Below, piece after piece: positions 1 to 28,000 of a DNA stretch of 45,000 nucleotides. This DNA is from Halisarca cf. caerulea. Its lineage: Eukaryota; Porifera; Demospongiae; Chondrillida; Halisarcidae. Positions within the stretch are counted from its first letter, which is position 1. Every line of letters begins with the position of its first letter. The position numbers were made by a program, and so were the translations under genes. The notes under the pieces are model-generated. The model saw nothing but the letters and a program-made list of their open reading frames with translations, did no database searches and had not been told where the DNA came from. Where the stretch lies: positions 722,501-767,500 of the forward strand of contig CAUJGJ010000324.1 in the NCBI GenBank assembly GCA_963170055.1, written 5' to 3'.

Positions 1-487
1 GGGTATATTTGCCTAATATCACCGGTTGCCAAGACTAAGCTCACAGTGAGTTAGATGCCCATGACATTGCGTAAATTTTGTACATATCAACTGTAACAAT
101 GATTGTAGCAGATGTTATATTTATAAGTTCAAGTTTGTTAGTGAAACATAATTGAAACAATGGACAAATCAGAAACATCACATTCATCAACCAAGTTCAT
201 ACATCCCGAAAAATCATGTTATCATGACAATAATAAAGGAGGGTGCCTGCCACATTACATTAATATAAGAAACTCTTTAGTTACTGTAACACAGAACACA
301 TGGCATTGCATAATATATACTAGCGAAATAGCTCTATCTATAAATTCATAAAATTAATACCAAATATCCATGATGCATAAAATTATTAAAATAGACATGT
401 CATAAATCAAAGCAAAATATTACACTGTGCTAGAAAAATCCCCCATCATGAAAATTATAACTGGCTCGATCAGCATTATATGCCTAC
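1..487 (-). other. Gene D intron, nothing recognised
   Basis: AT-rich sequence after the GTAGGC donor of exon 488-655. A small plus-strand open frame (160-351) has no family features. The helical exon seen in the paralogs is not here. Confidence 0.5.
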
Positions 488-814
488 CTCATCTTTCTTA
501 ACAGCTTCTAAACAATACATTTTCGGATTCTTTGAACTAGACCAGACTTCAGGAGTTTGGCCTTCATATTTGATAAATTTCACTTCATCTTCATCTTCTA
601 GTGATGTTAAGAAGGATATCATCTTTGTCATTTTTGGATGAGGTCCAAAGATGTTCTAATAGACAATACATATACATAACTTAAAGGTAATTTTCGGTTT
701 TGGGTGTGGTGTGCATGTGTGTGCGTGTGTGTACGTGCGTACATGTGAGTGTGTGCATGTGCGTGCATGCGTGCATGTGTGCGTGCGCAATGTCTGAGTG
801 TGTATGTGTGTGTG

Positions 815-897
<83 letters not shown>

Positions 898-2168
898 TGT
901 GCATGTGTGTCACCACATTGCATATATACACAGCTAGGGCAATACACATGCACACCCTTTCCCGTAACACTGATAGAAGATAGAATGTAGCCAGTTAATA
1001 ATTATTGTTGCCAGCAATTTCGTGGTGAATAGTTTACGTTTAATTAAATGCCACTTCAAATTCACTAGTATTTGCAGAACTACACTGACACACGAATAGC
1101 ATGCAATATTAATTGCACAATACATTGAATATTACACATATTATAACACTCATACAAAAGATATGTGTGCCTAGTACATTATAGTTTTCTTCTTACATCC
1201 ATTCCATCTACTTGTCTTGGTGGATTTGTCTCACTACATGAGCCCATGTGACTCCTGCGTCTTCTACTTTGCACCTGCACAGCATCCATGTGATACAATA
1301 CATACATTACATAGGGAGCCCATCATCACAATAGGACAATATGGTAGGTGCATGCAATGTACAAGTACATGACATTGCCCATCTGCATCTACGGCATACA
1401 TACATGCATGTAGTACTGTATTACAGCACCTTTAAGATAGATAGTTTAAATCTTGTATTGGTGACTGGTTTATTTTCAGGTACTGTAGGACATTGTATAG
1501 ATTTGCCTTGAAGACTACAAGCCAAGTACATTTCATGCAAATCATAATATTATAAGTACTATATACTTAGTCTAATAATTTAATTTCCTTTGCTTGCAAT
1601 CGGTTTGCTTAGCTTTGCTTGGCATGGGGCGAATATACCATAAATATGCACAATTGAACAGAGTGATATAAACTCTGCTTAACACCATACACACACACAC
1701 ACACACCAGGGCGTAGCTAGCACAGGGCTCAGTGGGCTTGAGCCCCCCCTTTTAAGTTTCTTCCCCAAATAATAATCTCGAGAGCTCCCTTTCTTCCCAA
1801 CTGCACAAACTGACCTGGAGTGGGCCCACTGTCTATTTTTCTATGAATATATTTCTAGATTTTTTATACAACTAATTTAAAACTAAGAGCGATCTGAAAT
1901 ACTAAGAATAACTGAAGTTCGTTAATTCTGAAAAAACCCGCTATGTAAGTAGGTAGACATGTTTGAGCTCTTGAAGGTCAGATAGGCGTGGTTACACTGC
2001 AGGCACGGGTAAGTTTGGATTTTGCCGTAATCTGTGCACTAATTTCAAGTGCTACTTGGGTCAAAATGTCTCCACCCAAATTCCATTGAGCCAATTCCAC
2101 CCAAAATCCTGGCTACGCCCCTGCACATGCACACACACACGTGTGTGTGTGCAGGTGTGTGTGTGTGC

Positions 2169-2250
<82 letters not shown>

Positions 2251-3406
2251 GTATGTGTGTGTGTGTGTGCATGGTATTAAGCAGATCGAATTTTAAAATT
2301 TTAAAATACACACACCGATGTGAGAATATCATTGATTTTCCGTAAAGCTTTAGCACATTGTTCTTCTGTTCCTTTCACCATGAAACCCTGCAAATATACA
2401 TATATCTATATATATAAATAAATTCATAATTATAATAATATCATAAGCACCCATATAATATGTTTGAGTTCCATGCAAGGCAAAATAATATGCCAGGTTG
2501 CCTTGTTATACCAGCTTCACTCACATCCTTCACTGAGCTGATTCTGCTTCCAGTTTCACTTTCAATGGTCTTGATCATCTGACCACCCTTTCCAATAATA
2601 TAACCCATCATGCTGCTCTCAACGGGAACCTGCAAAGAGCCAGGAAAGGCCGTCATCACAATCATATATAATGTGTAGGACAATGTGTAATGCTATAGGT
2701 GAATATGCATGCATCCATAACTATACATGCGGTAATGTTACAGTATTACAGCTGCACCTTCAACTTGGATATAGTTCATCATAATATGATTTCTTGCATC
2801 GGTAATGGGTCTATTTCAGGTATTGTATGTATATAGACTTGACTCGAAGATTACATGTAATTCAAGTATACATTTTATGCAAACACAATTAATTTGCTTT
2901 GCTTCAATGTGTGCACGATCTTTATCTCTTACATTCACCAGAAATGATTGCAACAATAGATGGAATTACTGCAAGCTGAAGAATGAAATCCAGTATAATT
3001 CCTAGATATAATTTAAAACTTCCACTTCAGTCCCATGCATCTGTGATCAGCTATTCAAGTCTGAGCCTGATTGCGATTCCTATAAAATTAAATTTTAATT
3101 ATATAGTAACATCAAAATAGCCATGCAGACTGAACGTCGTCATTGTCAATGACCTAAAACATCCGCGCAATGCAAAAATGTAGAGACAGATCCTTTCTTG
3201 GAGGTTCCGAATACGATACTGCTAAATTAATAGGAGCTAGCATTGATAGGAGGAAACCTTTTTGAACCCACCATAAACGTTTATGATATCATTACTTTGT
3301 GATGACTGGTTTGGCGGAAACCTAATAGTATATCGGTCAAAAATGAACATACATGTCTCTTTGCAAAGTCTTTTCCTTTACGTGATCCATTATCAAATTT
3401 CGCCAT
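488..3406 (-). CDS. Gene D: KH-domain paralog, 3' end outside window
   Basis: Five exons read from right to left: 3353-3406 (start), 2525-2629 and 2316-2387 (the two halves of a KH domain), 1197-1274 (found only in this copy) and 488-655. All junctions are GT-AG and phase 0, and the lengths sum to 159 codons. The start exon encodes MAKFDNGSRKGKDFAKRH and ends at a GTATGT donor. The KH half begins VPVESSMMGYIIGKGGQ, with a GKGG loop; the second half has GTEEQCAKALRKI. The last visible exon carries VKFIKYEGQTPEVW and NPKMYCLEA, matching the same exon of the other copies. The remaining exons would lie left of position 1. An open frame runs unspliced into the first KH exon from 2683, but the CTTTGCAG acceptor matches the paralogs, so I prefer the spliced start. 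KH domains bind single-stranded RNA or DNA; the target here is unknown. Confidence 0.72.
813..892. repeat. (GT)n array, gene D intron
   Basis: Pure GT run within a GT-rich zone 700-910; (CA)n in the gene D transcript. It lies between the 1197-1274 and 488-655 exons. Confidence 0.95.
1197..1274 (-). other. Gene D-specific exon, arginine-rich
   Basis: This candidate exon of 78 nt is flanked by an acceptor (GCTGTGCAG) and a strong donor (GTAAGA). It is phase 0 on both sides and open, encoding VQSRRRRSHMGSCSETNPPR and six more residues. Genes B and C show no counterpart between the KH exons and the YEGDTP exon. The sequence upstream of it in transcription (about 1280-1600) resembles the intron upstream of the first KH exon (about 2640-2905), so the exon probably arose by local duplication. 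Whether it is used is not shown. Confidence 0.45.
1707..2123. mobile_element. hAT-like TIR element, 417 bp, inserted in a (CA)n repeat
   Basis: CAGGGCGTAGCTAGC at left and GGCTACGCCCCTG at right are short TIRs of the CAGGGGCGTAGC type, known from non-autonomous hAT elements. Left flank (CA)n, right flank CACATGCACACAC: the element has split a dinucleotide array. It contains a gene-free stretch between the gene D exons at 1274 and 2316. Confidence 0.65.
2128..2272. repeat. (GT)n array after the gene D second KH exon
   Basis: GT-rich run starting at a CACACACACGTGTGTGTG switch and ending 44 nt from the donor of exon 2316-2387. The gene D transcript would contain (CA)n here, as in B and C. Confidence 0.95.
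2316..2629 (-). other. KH domain of gene D, split over two exons
   Basis: Exons 2525-2629 (35 codons) and 2316-2387 (24 codons), separated by a 137-nt intron, encode VPVESSMMGYIIGKGGQ, IESETGSRISS and FMVKGTEEQCAKALRKI. The GxxG loop is GKGG, so only one basic residue is present, against two in B and C. This suggests altered nucleic-acid affinity, though that is inference. Confidence 0.83.
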
Positions 3407-3620
3407 CAATTTCTTTCGGATACTACAGCCGGTCTGCACAGAGTTGGACCGCCACGCGTACGATTGGTCGATTGTACTCCTTTCTTGAAACTATATGCCA
3501 AACAACATCTTATCTACTTGTTTCTAGAACTGCTCATGAATTACGCAATGCAAAGTATAAGTTCTATAAATGGCGGAAGATTTCTCAATTCATTGCCAGA
3601 ACGCGTTAATTCGATCATAC
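3407..3620 (-). promoter_or_regulatory. Probable promoter region of gene D
   Basis: This CpG-containing stretch directly upstream of the gene D ATG has an inverted CCAAT-type box (GATTGGTCG, near 3460-3468) and AAATGGCGGAAG near 3568-3579. The ATGGCGG core is in the same orientation as in the promoters of B and C and lies about 165 bp from the ATG. The rest of the region does not align well with B or C by eye. Confidence 0.4.
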
Positions 3621-4194
3621 CCCGTCAGGATGAAACGAACTTAGAATATACTGTTACAGTAAAACCTCTATTAAAGGACACCTCCGAAACGCAGAAACCT
3701 CCTGGACACCACTGCTCTGTCCAACCATAGATACTCTATACGTAAGTATCTATGGTCCAACCATAGATACTATAAAACGTCCTCACCCGGCACTAATAGA
3801 CACGTGCATGTACGTACATTTGAAACTTCTGAAATATGGACACCTAGGCCTCCATATATAGGACAGTGTACTGTGCATGGTCCCAGTGGTGTCGGGTTTC
3901 ACTATAATTTGTGTTCGATTGCGATCCATATTTACACCAGCCCATTGGCTGAGGGGCTTACCATGACAACCACCATCACAATAATAGCCGGTTTATCCAT
4001 GCAGCCGCATTCTTGACATCATTAATTTTATATAGTCACTGTGATGATTTATATGGAGAATATGCCTAAATTACATACCCTCAACATAAATACGATTGAA
4101 AGATCATGCATGACATTGTATAAATCACCGCAATTCAACTTGACAACATAACACACTGCCAGGAAGCTACTATAATCAATGTAGCCAAGTTTGC
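3621..4194. other. Intergenic, between genes C and D
   Basis: Holds the decayed pogo-like end and small inverted repeat at about 3657-3771. About 4090-4194 is the 3' flank of gene C, similar to 21965-22048 after gene B (CACTGCAATTCAAC, CACACTGCC), so a conserved 3' UTR of at least 80 bp is likely. No AATAAA was found close to the stop on the minus strand. Confidence 0.5.
3725..3755. repeat. 11-bp inverted repeat with repeated flank
   Basis: CCATAGATACT (3725-3735) and AGTATCTATGG (3745-3755) are perfect inverted copies, and TCCAACCATAGATACT recurs at 3756-3771. They lie beside a decayed pogo-like end (CAGTAAAACCTCTATTAAAG, 3657), between genes C and D. Confidence 0.65.
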
Positions 4195-20908
<16,714 letters not shown>

Positions 20909-21053
20909 TTTAGCTCAACACAATTCCGAGAAATACAGAAGGCGTGGCCAGCGCTCGGTCGTTGGAGTTTGTACGTATTAATTCTCCACCCAACCCTTGA
21001 CGTACGCGTATTACACAATTTACCGGCAAAATGGCGGGTACCAAGTGCACGTA
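20909..21053 (-). promoter_or_regulatory. Upstream region of gene C, shared with gene B
   Basis: This region matches 32571-32713 upstream of gene B: GCGCTCGGTCGTTGGA near 20951-20966 and GGCAAAATGGCGGG at about 21023-21036, with the same spacing to the ATG (about 120 bp). The open frame continues through the first block in both genes, but the differences change mostly first and second codon positions. A promoter/leader role therefore fits better than coding sequence. Confidence 0.6.
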
Positions 21054-21543
21054 CAATCGTATACGTACTACAACAAGCAGCGATTCCTCGGGAGTGCTCC
21101 GCGTATTGAAACTCTACTGCTCCGTGCATGATCCCTAAATGGAAGATCGACAATGCAGCGACGTATACGTAGTGTCAAAAGATTTCGCACTTATTTTTAC
21201 ACTCACAATTGTAGCGTAGTATGGTAATATCTGCCTTGTTGTAGGCCGTGATAATCACGTGATCCTTACAAGCTTTAATTTGCTTGTCCTTAGATCCATT
21301 AGCTATATATACAAAGAATGCAAACCATGCACCAAGATAATACTTCTGGGTTGTATATGCTCTAGATCTGTGAGAATCACTGAAAATCCTTGCTTCTCAT
21401 TAATTTTTCGGATCTAAATGAGTAACATGTTGCCAGCTCCACTTCTTTAAGCACCGCCCTGGCCCAATGGTTATTACAGTCATGATCAGAGGTAACCAAA
21501 TTATTATAGCCTGCATATATGGCCTGATTATAGCCTGCAAGCA

Positions 21544-21565
21544 TGTGTGTGTGTGTGTATGTGTG

Positions 21566-21637
<72 letters not shown>

Positions 21638-21697
21638 CATGTGTGTGTGTGCGTGTGTGCCTGTGTGTGCTGGCGCATGTGTGTGTGTGTGTATGTG

Positions 21698-21769
<72 letters not shown>

Positions 21770-21859
21770 ATGCGTGTGTGTGTTGGATGGTGTGTGTGCG
21801 TGTGTGTGCGTGTGTGTGCGTGTGTGTGTGTGTGTGTGTGTGCGTGTGTGCGTGTGTGT

Positions 21860-21906
<47 letters not shown>
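21544..21906. repeat. (GT)n array between genes B and C
   Basis: About 360 bp of imperfect GT repeats, beginning 143 nt beyond the gene B stop. It is either in the gene B 3' UTR (as CA in RNA) or intergenic. Confidence 0.95.
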
Positions 21907-22048
21907 GGAGGGTGGGTGAATGTGCACCCCCAACACAAATGCGCTTAGAATATCACGTGCAAGTACATCTATAAATCACTGCAATTCAACATGACACAAT
22001 AACACATTGCCAAGCAGCTATGATATTATGCAATATAGCCAAGTTTGC

Positions 22049-25000
22049 CTACGAAGATTGGGCTGCTGTGATCTGCAATGCTAGTTGTACAAATCTCCTC
22101 AATTCTTCCAAGAAGAGTCCAACTTCTATCTTTTTTGGCTGTACTCTGGATGGGAGCTTGGATACATCACACCCGGCATTGGCAAACACCTCTCTCCAAT
22201 CACTCCCTTCCAACTGAGCAAAATCAGCCATCCATTGCACATTCCAAAGCTAGTCCAAATGAGAAGAACCATAAAAATATTGTGCAATTATTAAAATTCA
22301 TCACAATGCACTCGTAAAGTGTATATGCAAGTAAGCCATTGATAGAGGACAGCTTCATCGAAGGTAATATTACACTGTATAATGTAAAACTTTGGTGAAT
22401 ATTATACTTGGCAAATTCGTCTCCATATAATATTGGTGAGAGTAAAAGTTGGCTACTTGAACTTAAATGCTATAAACTATTCTTATTCGCTATGACTTGA
22501 GAGGGGCTGCTCTCTGGCCATTTTATATGTTAAAAACATGGCGGGTGACTTTGCAGAAAATAGCTGTGATTATTATTATATTAACAACTTTTATTTAAAT
22601 TTGGCATTCTTCCACAAATCAGCCAAAGCGCCAAATTAAAACTCTCACCAAAGTTTCACGGCATATGGTATACCTTATACATTTTATTTTGTTCTGCTCT
22701 ATGAAAGGTTTGCACCTTTCATAGATCTCACGGGGTGTTTATAACCGCCCGTGGCTCTAAATGCCGCACCAAGAACAGCTGCTAATTGATGATGTAGAAA
22801 ACAAGCATCTTCCCACAATCCAAGTGAACCATTCATGGATCTCACAGGGTGTTTATAACCGTCCGTGGCTCACTTGGTTGTGGGAAGTTGCTTGTTTTCT
22901 ATGTCATCAATTAGCAGCTGTTCTCGGTGCGGCATTTAGCGTATTCCAGATGACGCTAAAACTTACGTTGTGTTGTTAATGACCTATTCCCCAAGCGATT
23001 TTCGCATAGTTCGCTACTTTGATGTAGTTTCCTGAAAATCCTTGGTGATATTGACCCGCGGCTAATGCAAAGTTCATACAGGTATTTTTCAGTACTGTTC
23101 TTTCTTCATTTGAGAAAGAGAATTACCGCTATTGTTATAGCTATCTAGCAATAACATATGTGTTACTTTTATCTAATATTTAGACTCAATTTCCATCTAT
23201 TCGTATTTAGAAGAAAACGTCGAGTATGTGAGTTTTTCTCACGGACTGTTATAAATAACCTGTGCTTGGCTTTTGGCAATTTTGGCATTTTCATATTCGT
23301 AGATGGCCATGTTTTGTCATTGCACAAAAGCCAAATCTAAAATTTTTGTGGGTGTAAAAATTCATGGAAGGCTGACAATCCGCAAATACCGCAAAAGTTT
23401 AGTCAAGCAAAAATTAAAGCGTATACAGTATGTATTGGATTGGATTGGATTGGATTAATCTTATAGAATTTAAAACCGTGATATATATTGGATGAAATGT
23501 GACCATCCAATACTTTGGGAAGTAATATTTAACCCAAAATCAGAATTCAATAGCTAATACGGGGATTTTCAATAAGACAACTTTCTTTTTCTCAAGCTTA
23601 TGGAGGACATTGACGTACAGATGGTCATTATCAGCTATGATCATAATCCACAGTAAAATGTATGAAGTAAGCCATTTGATGTTTGTATAATGAAAACGGA
23701 ATGCCAATTGACACGCAGCCTTATATAGAAGCAAATTATTGAACATTATACAACTCTCAATGCGATACATTAAAATATTTACAGTTACAGAAGCTTAATT
23801 TTAACCTGGGGAGGGCTTAAGCCAAGAGGCTACCACTCTAGGCACCCAGTAAGAAGATACAAAAGATACATAGCACAAGTATGAAAGAGAGTTTAAAATA
23901 TTAAAAAGCAGAAAAATAAGTCAAGTTTGATTAATTAGATAAGAAGTCGACATATTAATAAAACCATATGATTATAAAATTCAATAATATAATAGAGAAA
24001 TATGAACATGCATTTGTACATACTTACGGAACTACAGGTAAGTACTGATGTAGATCAAAATCAATGTACTTTCAAGCATCCACAAATAAAATAGCGTATT
24101 ATGGGTAACCTGGGTGTTTACCTGAATTATACTGTTACTGTTTACATGTCAGGGATTAGTACATGTATATTATATTCTTATGCTGCAAGGATAATTCTGT
24201 GCAAGGCTGCATGCAAGGGCTATATATAGTGAGTATACAACACAAGCATGATTAATACAGCCATAGAAAATTATTTAAACAGAGAAAACCCACATGTATG
24301 CCCAACGCTAAAACCACAAACCACACATGCACACCTCAAATTCCTCATGATAGCCTTCCATTTCAAAAGGACCATTCAGACCTTCACAGTCGCAGTCATT
24401 TAAATCAAAGTGAGCCAATATGTACTGATTCCCTTCATGTTCACAGAGGTGCAGCTTTCGACGAACATGGCGGATGAAAGTTGGTTGCCATTCGGGAGGA
24501 TAGCCATAGAAATTGATGGTTTCTTCCCTGTAATTTGCAAAAAATGTTCTTTATATATATGACATCATATGTACATATACCAAGTATGCAGATAGAGCTG
24601 ATAGCTACTAACACATCCACAAAAAGCGCTTGCTGAAATGAATACTTATAACGATGCTTGCTCCCTCTCCCTCCACTGGACCCCACCCCCACATTCAGAA
24701 CTTAGATCACTAGTTTGACACTCTAAAACTAGGCGTCAAAATGTAAAAATAATAAATTTGCACTAATGTATGGTGGCCATGTTTTCCGTGTCAATCCTAC
24801 TTAGTCTTTCACACTCCATAATATACTACAAAGTGTTTGCTTACATGTCCATTACACAGTGTGTATAATATTATACAAAAACTAGCGATTTGTGTGTATA
24901 ATTCGATAAAATTCACCCCTGACTAACAATTGTGCAAACAGTTACCCTCTAAAATTTCCTTCTTACAAATTTTGTCAGGTCTAATTCTTTGGTTCATTTG

Positions 25001-28000
25001 TATTCTAACTTTGTCAAATTACATCAGCCATTCTAATTTTCATTATGCATGTGACTTGACAATTATTTTCAGGTACCGGAAGCTAATAATTCGTCATCTT
25101 CCCCGCAAGATCCTGCAAATTTGCTTATGAAAATCACCTACAACGGGTGTGTTGTTCTGGTAGCCAAAGAGTCTCACCAGCATGAACAATAGACTATTAA
25201 GTAAGTGATGGTTTCTTTGTTCTTAAGTTCAATATCACTCTAATTCAGTATAATTATACTTCAGAATCGTTACTCACTCTTTATTGACGGACAATGTTTG
25301 AGCAACTGTTCTTGTCCAAGGCCATTCACCAAAGAACTCATCTTTGCTATAAACTTTGTCGAAATGCCTGAGGACGACACGCATATCCAGTTCCCTACAG
25401 TATGAGAAATCAAGCCTTTTTAAGTAACTTGCACTCTGCATAATAAATATTATATACCCCTTCAAATAAAAATTCTTGTACACATTCATGTCAATTAATG
25501 TTTGATCTATTCTGTCCATCACACAATGTACAAAACATAAGATGGTTGATGCACACATGCAGCACTAAGTCTTTATCATAATCTATAGAATGACCCCGAT
25601 CAGTGCACACATATAATAATATTATAATTACCATACTATTATAGTATGACTATTATAGACTCGTGAACCAGACCCTATAAATTCGCCCACGAGTAGGGTC
25701 TGGCCATGCGAGTCTATGACTATTGCACATTGTCAACTGGCCATGCACAAGACTATGACTATTGCAACCATACATAGGAAATTTACCATTGAATATAGGT
25801 AGTCAGTATTTTGCTATAACGACCAGTTATAACTGATCACAAGCAGCATTAAACTTTCATTAGGATCATTACAAACACCTTGTCTATAGGTTATATTTCA
25901 ACTCTATTGGAATATTCTCTCTGCTATATAGGCTTGTGCAATTGCTTATATTATGCATCTATTACAAGAAAATCTGTCTCTGCTTGTCTCCCTTACACAG
26001 TAGCCGAAGATGGAGACTAATTCCCTGTCATCTTAAAAAATTGTGCCTGATGGCACTGACCATGTATATACCCATGCCTGCCTGCAGAGCTCGAGGAAAC
26101 TTAGAGGCTGCAGATGTTCTCACTGGTGGATTATAAAGAAATCAATCTGTATAACAGCTGTATTCTGTTTAGTGGCTAGGACTGAGGCTTGAGGGCTGTA
26201 TAGGATATAAATGCACTCACCTTTGGGCACTTTGTATACCCGAGGGCAAGTGCATTTTATATGTCATACAGTCCGAGTGCCTATGTCTTTACTAGATCAG
26301 GGTCCATGCAGTGAGGACCCCAAACTCTTCAGCTTCCACCCCAAAAAATTACAACTGTAGTGCTACAGAGAAGGCCCTACTTGAGTGTCCAAATCAACCT
26401 TGAATGGTCTAAAATATAACCCACTGGGTGCTCATAATTACCTTGGCACTTTGCACCTTGGTAAAAATGTGCATGGAGCACCCTTGAGTCTATATGTTTT
26501 CTGATATTGACCTCCTGTCCATGCCTTACATGATAACATCATATAGCTATAGCCTCGAGTATACGTAATAATTAAGTATGGGCATGCAGAATGTTCCATT
26601 CAAATGTATACTGTGGAACCTCTCCATAATGGACACATTGGGACCTGAAGAACAGTTTGTTACACAGAGGTTTCCACTATCCAGAGATTATTTATGCACA
26701 TTACAATCTACAGTAGAACCTTGTTAGTAAGAACACTGTTAATGAGTAATACCTGGTTAGGAAGTACAAGGATATGATACCCCAGCTTATAACCCATAAT
26801 ACTAATCTATATGGTTAGCAAGTACTACTGATAGTGAGTAGCAATTTGGAGGGTCCCCAGGTGTACTTACTAACGAGGTTTGACTGTATCTGGGCCCACT
26901 AAAGGAGTCTGTTATAGAGATTTTCCCTAGTAGGGGAGTTTGTATATAAGAGGTTTCACCATACAGCAGGCATATGCACGTGCAAGTATATATACTGTGT
27001 ACATGCACAGCTAGAGTATCATGACATGCAGCTGCTTGCTAGATTTGACTTGTCAGTTGAAAAGTAGTTGCAGAAGATCATATATACAGAATTGACATGA
27101 GCAAAAGCAAATACCACAAGAAATAATTATTCTGTGGATATATAATTAACTGTAATAATCAAAGGGTATTTATCACTGTGAGAATGCACAAATTTCATAA
27201 ACAGTACAAGAATTTTGAATCGGGAATTTAAACATTGACAAGTTATTACTTTTAAATTGGTGTCTGCAGTATAAAGTCATCCTCTCTTCCATTCTAAACT
27301 GGTAGTGGTTGTGGTGGGGGTGGGGGTGGGGGATGCTGTATGTCACATGTACACCTAGTAATGTACATCTAGTAATGCACACATGTTCTTCCATCAAAAC
27401 GTCACGCATGCAAGTGCTGACCTAGCTACTTCGAACATGAGCCACCATGCATCACCTGGCTCATTAGCAGTGTACTGAGATAGCAAACTCACCCTTCCAA
27501 GTGGAGACAGTCATAGTACAGGTTTCGTTTCAGTGATGAGGCAACTTCAAGGAGGTGGTACACAGGCTCTTTACCCGGCTCCGTTGTGCACTTGAAGTGA
27601 GTTCTCAGAGCATCTCTCTCATCAGGTGCCTTGAAGGAGATGTTGATTATATCTGCCTCACCTACTAAAGGCCAGTTGGACAAGCTGAGACATTCTGCGT
27701 CTGATTCTCGCAATCTAAAGCAAAAACAAACATCACAAGACAGTGTACAAGGTTCTTTTAGCACTACTTTTGGTGACAGTCATTTTGAGTTACACATTTG
27801 CAGGCTGTTGCTATAGTTACCGTAATGAACCTGTAATCTAGAACATAAATGTCCATGCTCTTAGCATGATCAGATAAATCCCCTTTGAATTCATAAAATT
27901 TATACTAACTTCCATAACAAGTTGCATAATATGACAAGATTCTGAACTGCAAACTATTATGCACTTACTCTGTAACAAAGTTCCATCTTGTCTTTCCAAG

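Larger units (their letters stand above)
22250..24334 (-). other. Gene B last intron
   Basis: 2.1 kb intron, GT (GTGTGC donor) to AG. Contains the fold-back at 22757-22939, the dispersed repeat at 23300-23420 and LINE-tail fragments. No additional exon is seen. Confidence 0.6.
25395..27492 (-). other. Gene B intron, TIR-element rich
   Basis: 2.1 kb. Contains the inverted repeats at 25655 and 26196, the element fragment at 26320 and the MITE at 26711. A GTGGTGGGGGTGGGGGTGGG run lies at 27314-27332; matching sequence near 7570-7595 in gene C (TTGTGGTGGTGGGG) suggests ancestral intron sequence. Confidence 0.5.

Noticed and set aside
700..910. Long open frames of alternating Val/Cys or His/Thr in all GT/CA arrays (for example 18357-19053, 21377-21974, 29509-30199, 30893-31327)
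   Set aside because: They are by-products of dinucleotide repeats, open on both strands, with no flanking coding signal.
2316..2629. FMRP-, vigilin- or Bicaudal-C-like protein, based on the KH domain
   Set aside because: Only one KH domain per gene, and none of the other expected domains (Agenet/Tudor pairs, multiple KH repeats, SAM) could be seen.
2525..2683. Unspliced start of gene D reading straight into the KH exon
   Set aside because: The frame is open by chance over 18 codons; the CTTTGCAG acceptor lies exactly where the paralogs splice, and a good start exon exists at 3353-3406.
3283..3730. Plus-strand frames of 108 and 88 codons near gene D
   Set aside because: They overlap the gene D start exon and promoter and have no features of a known protein.
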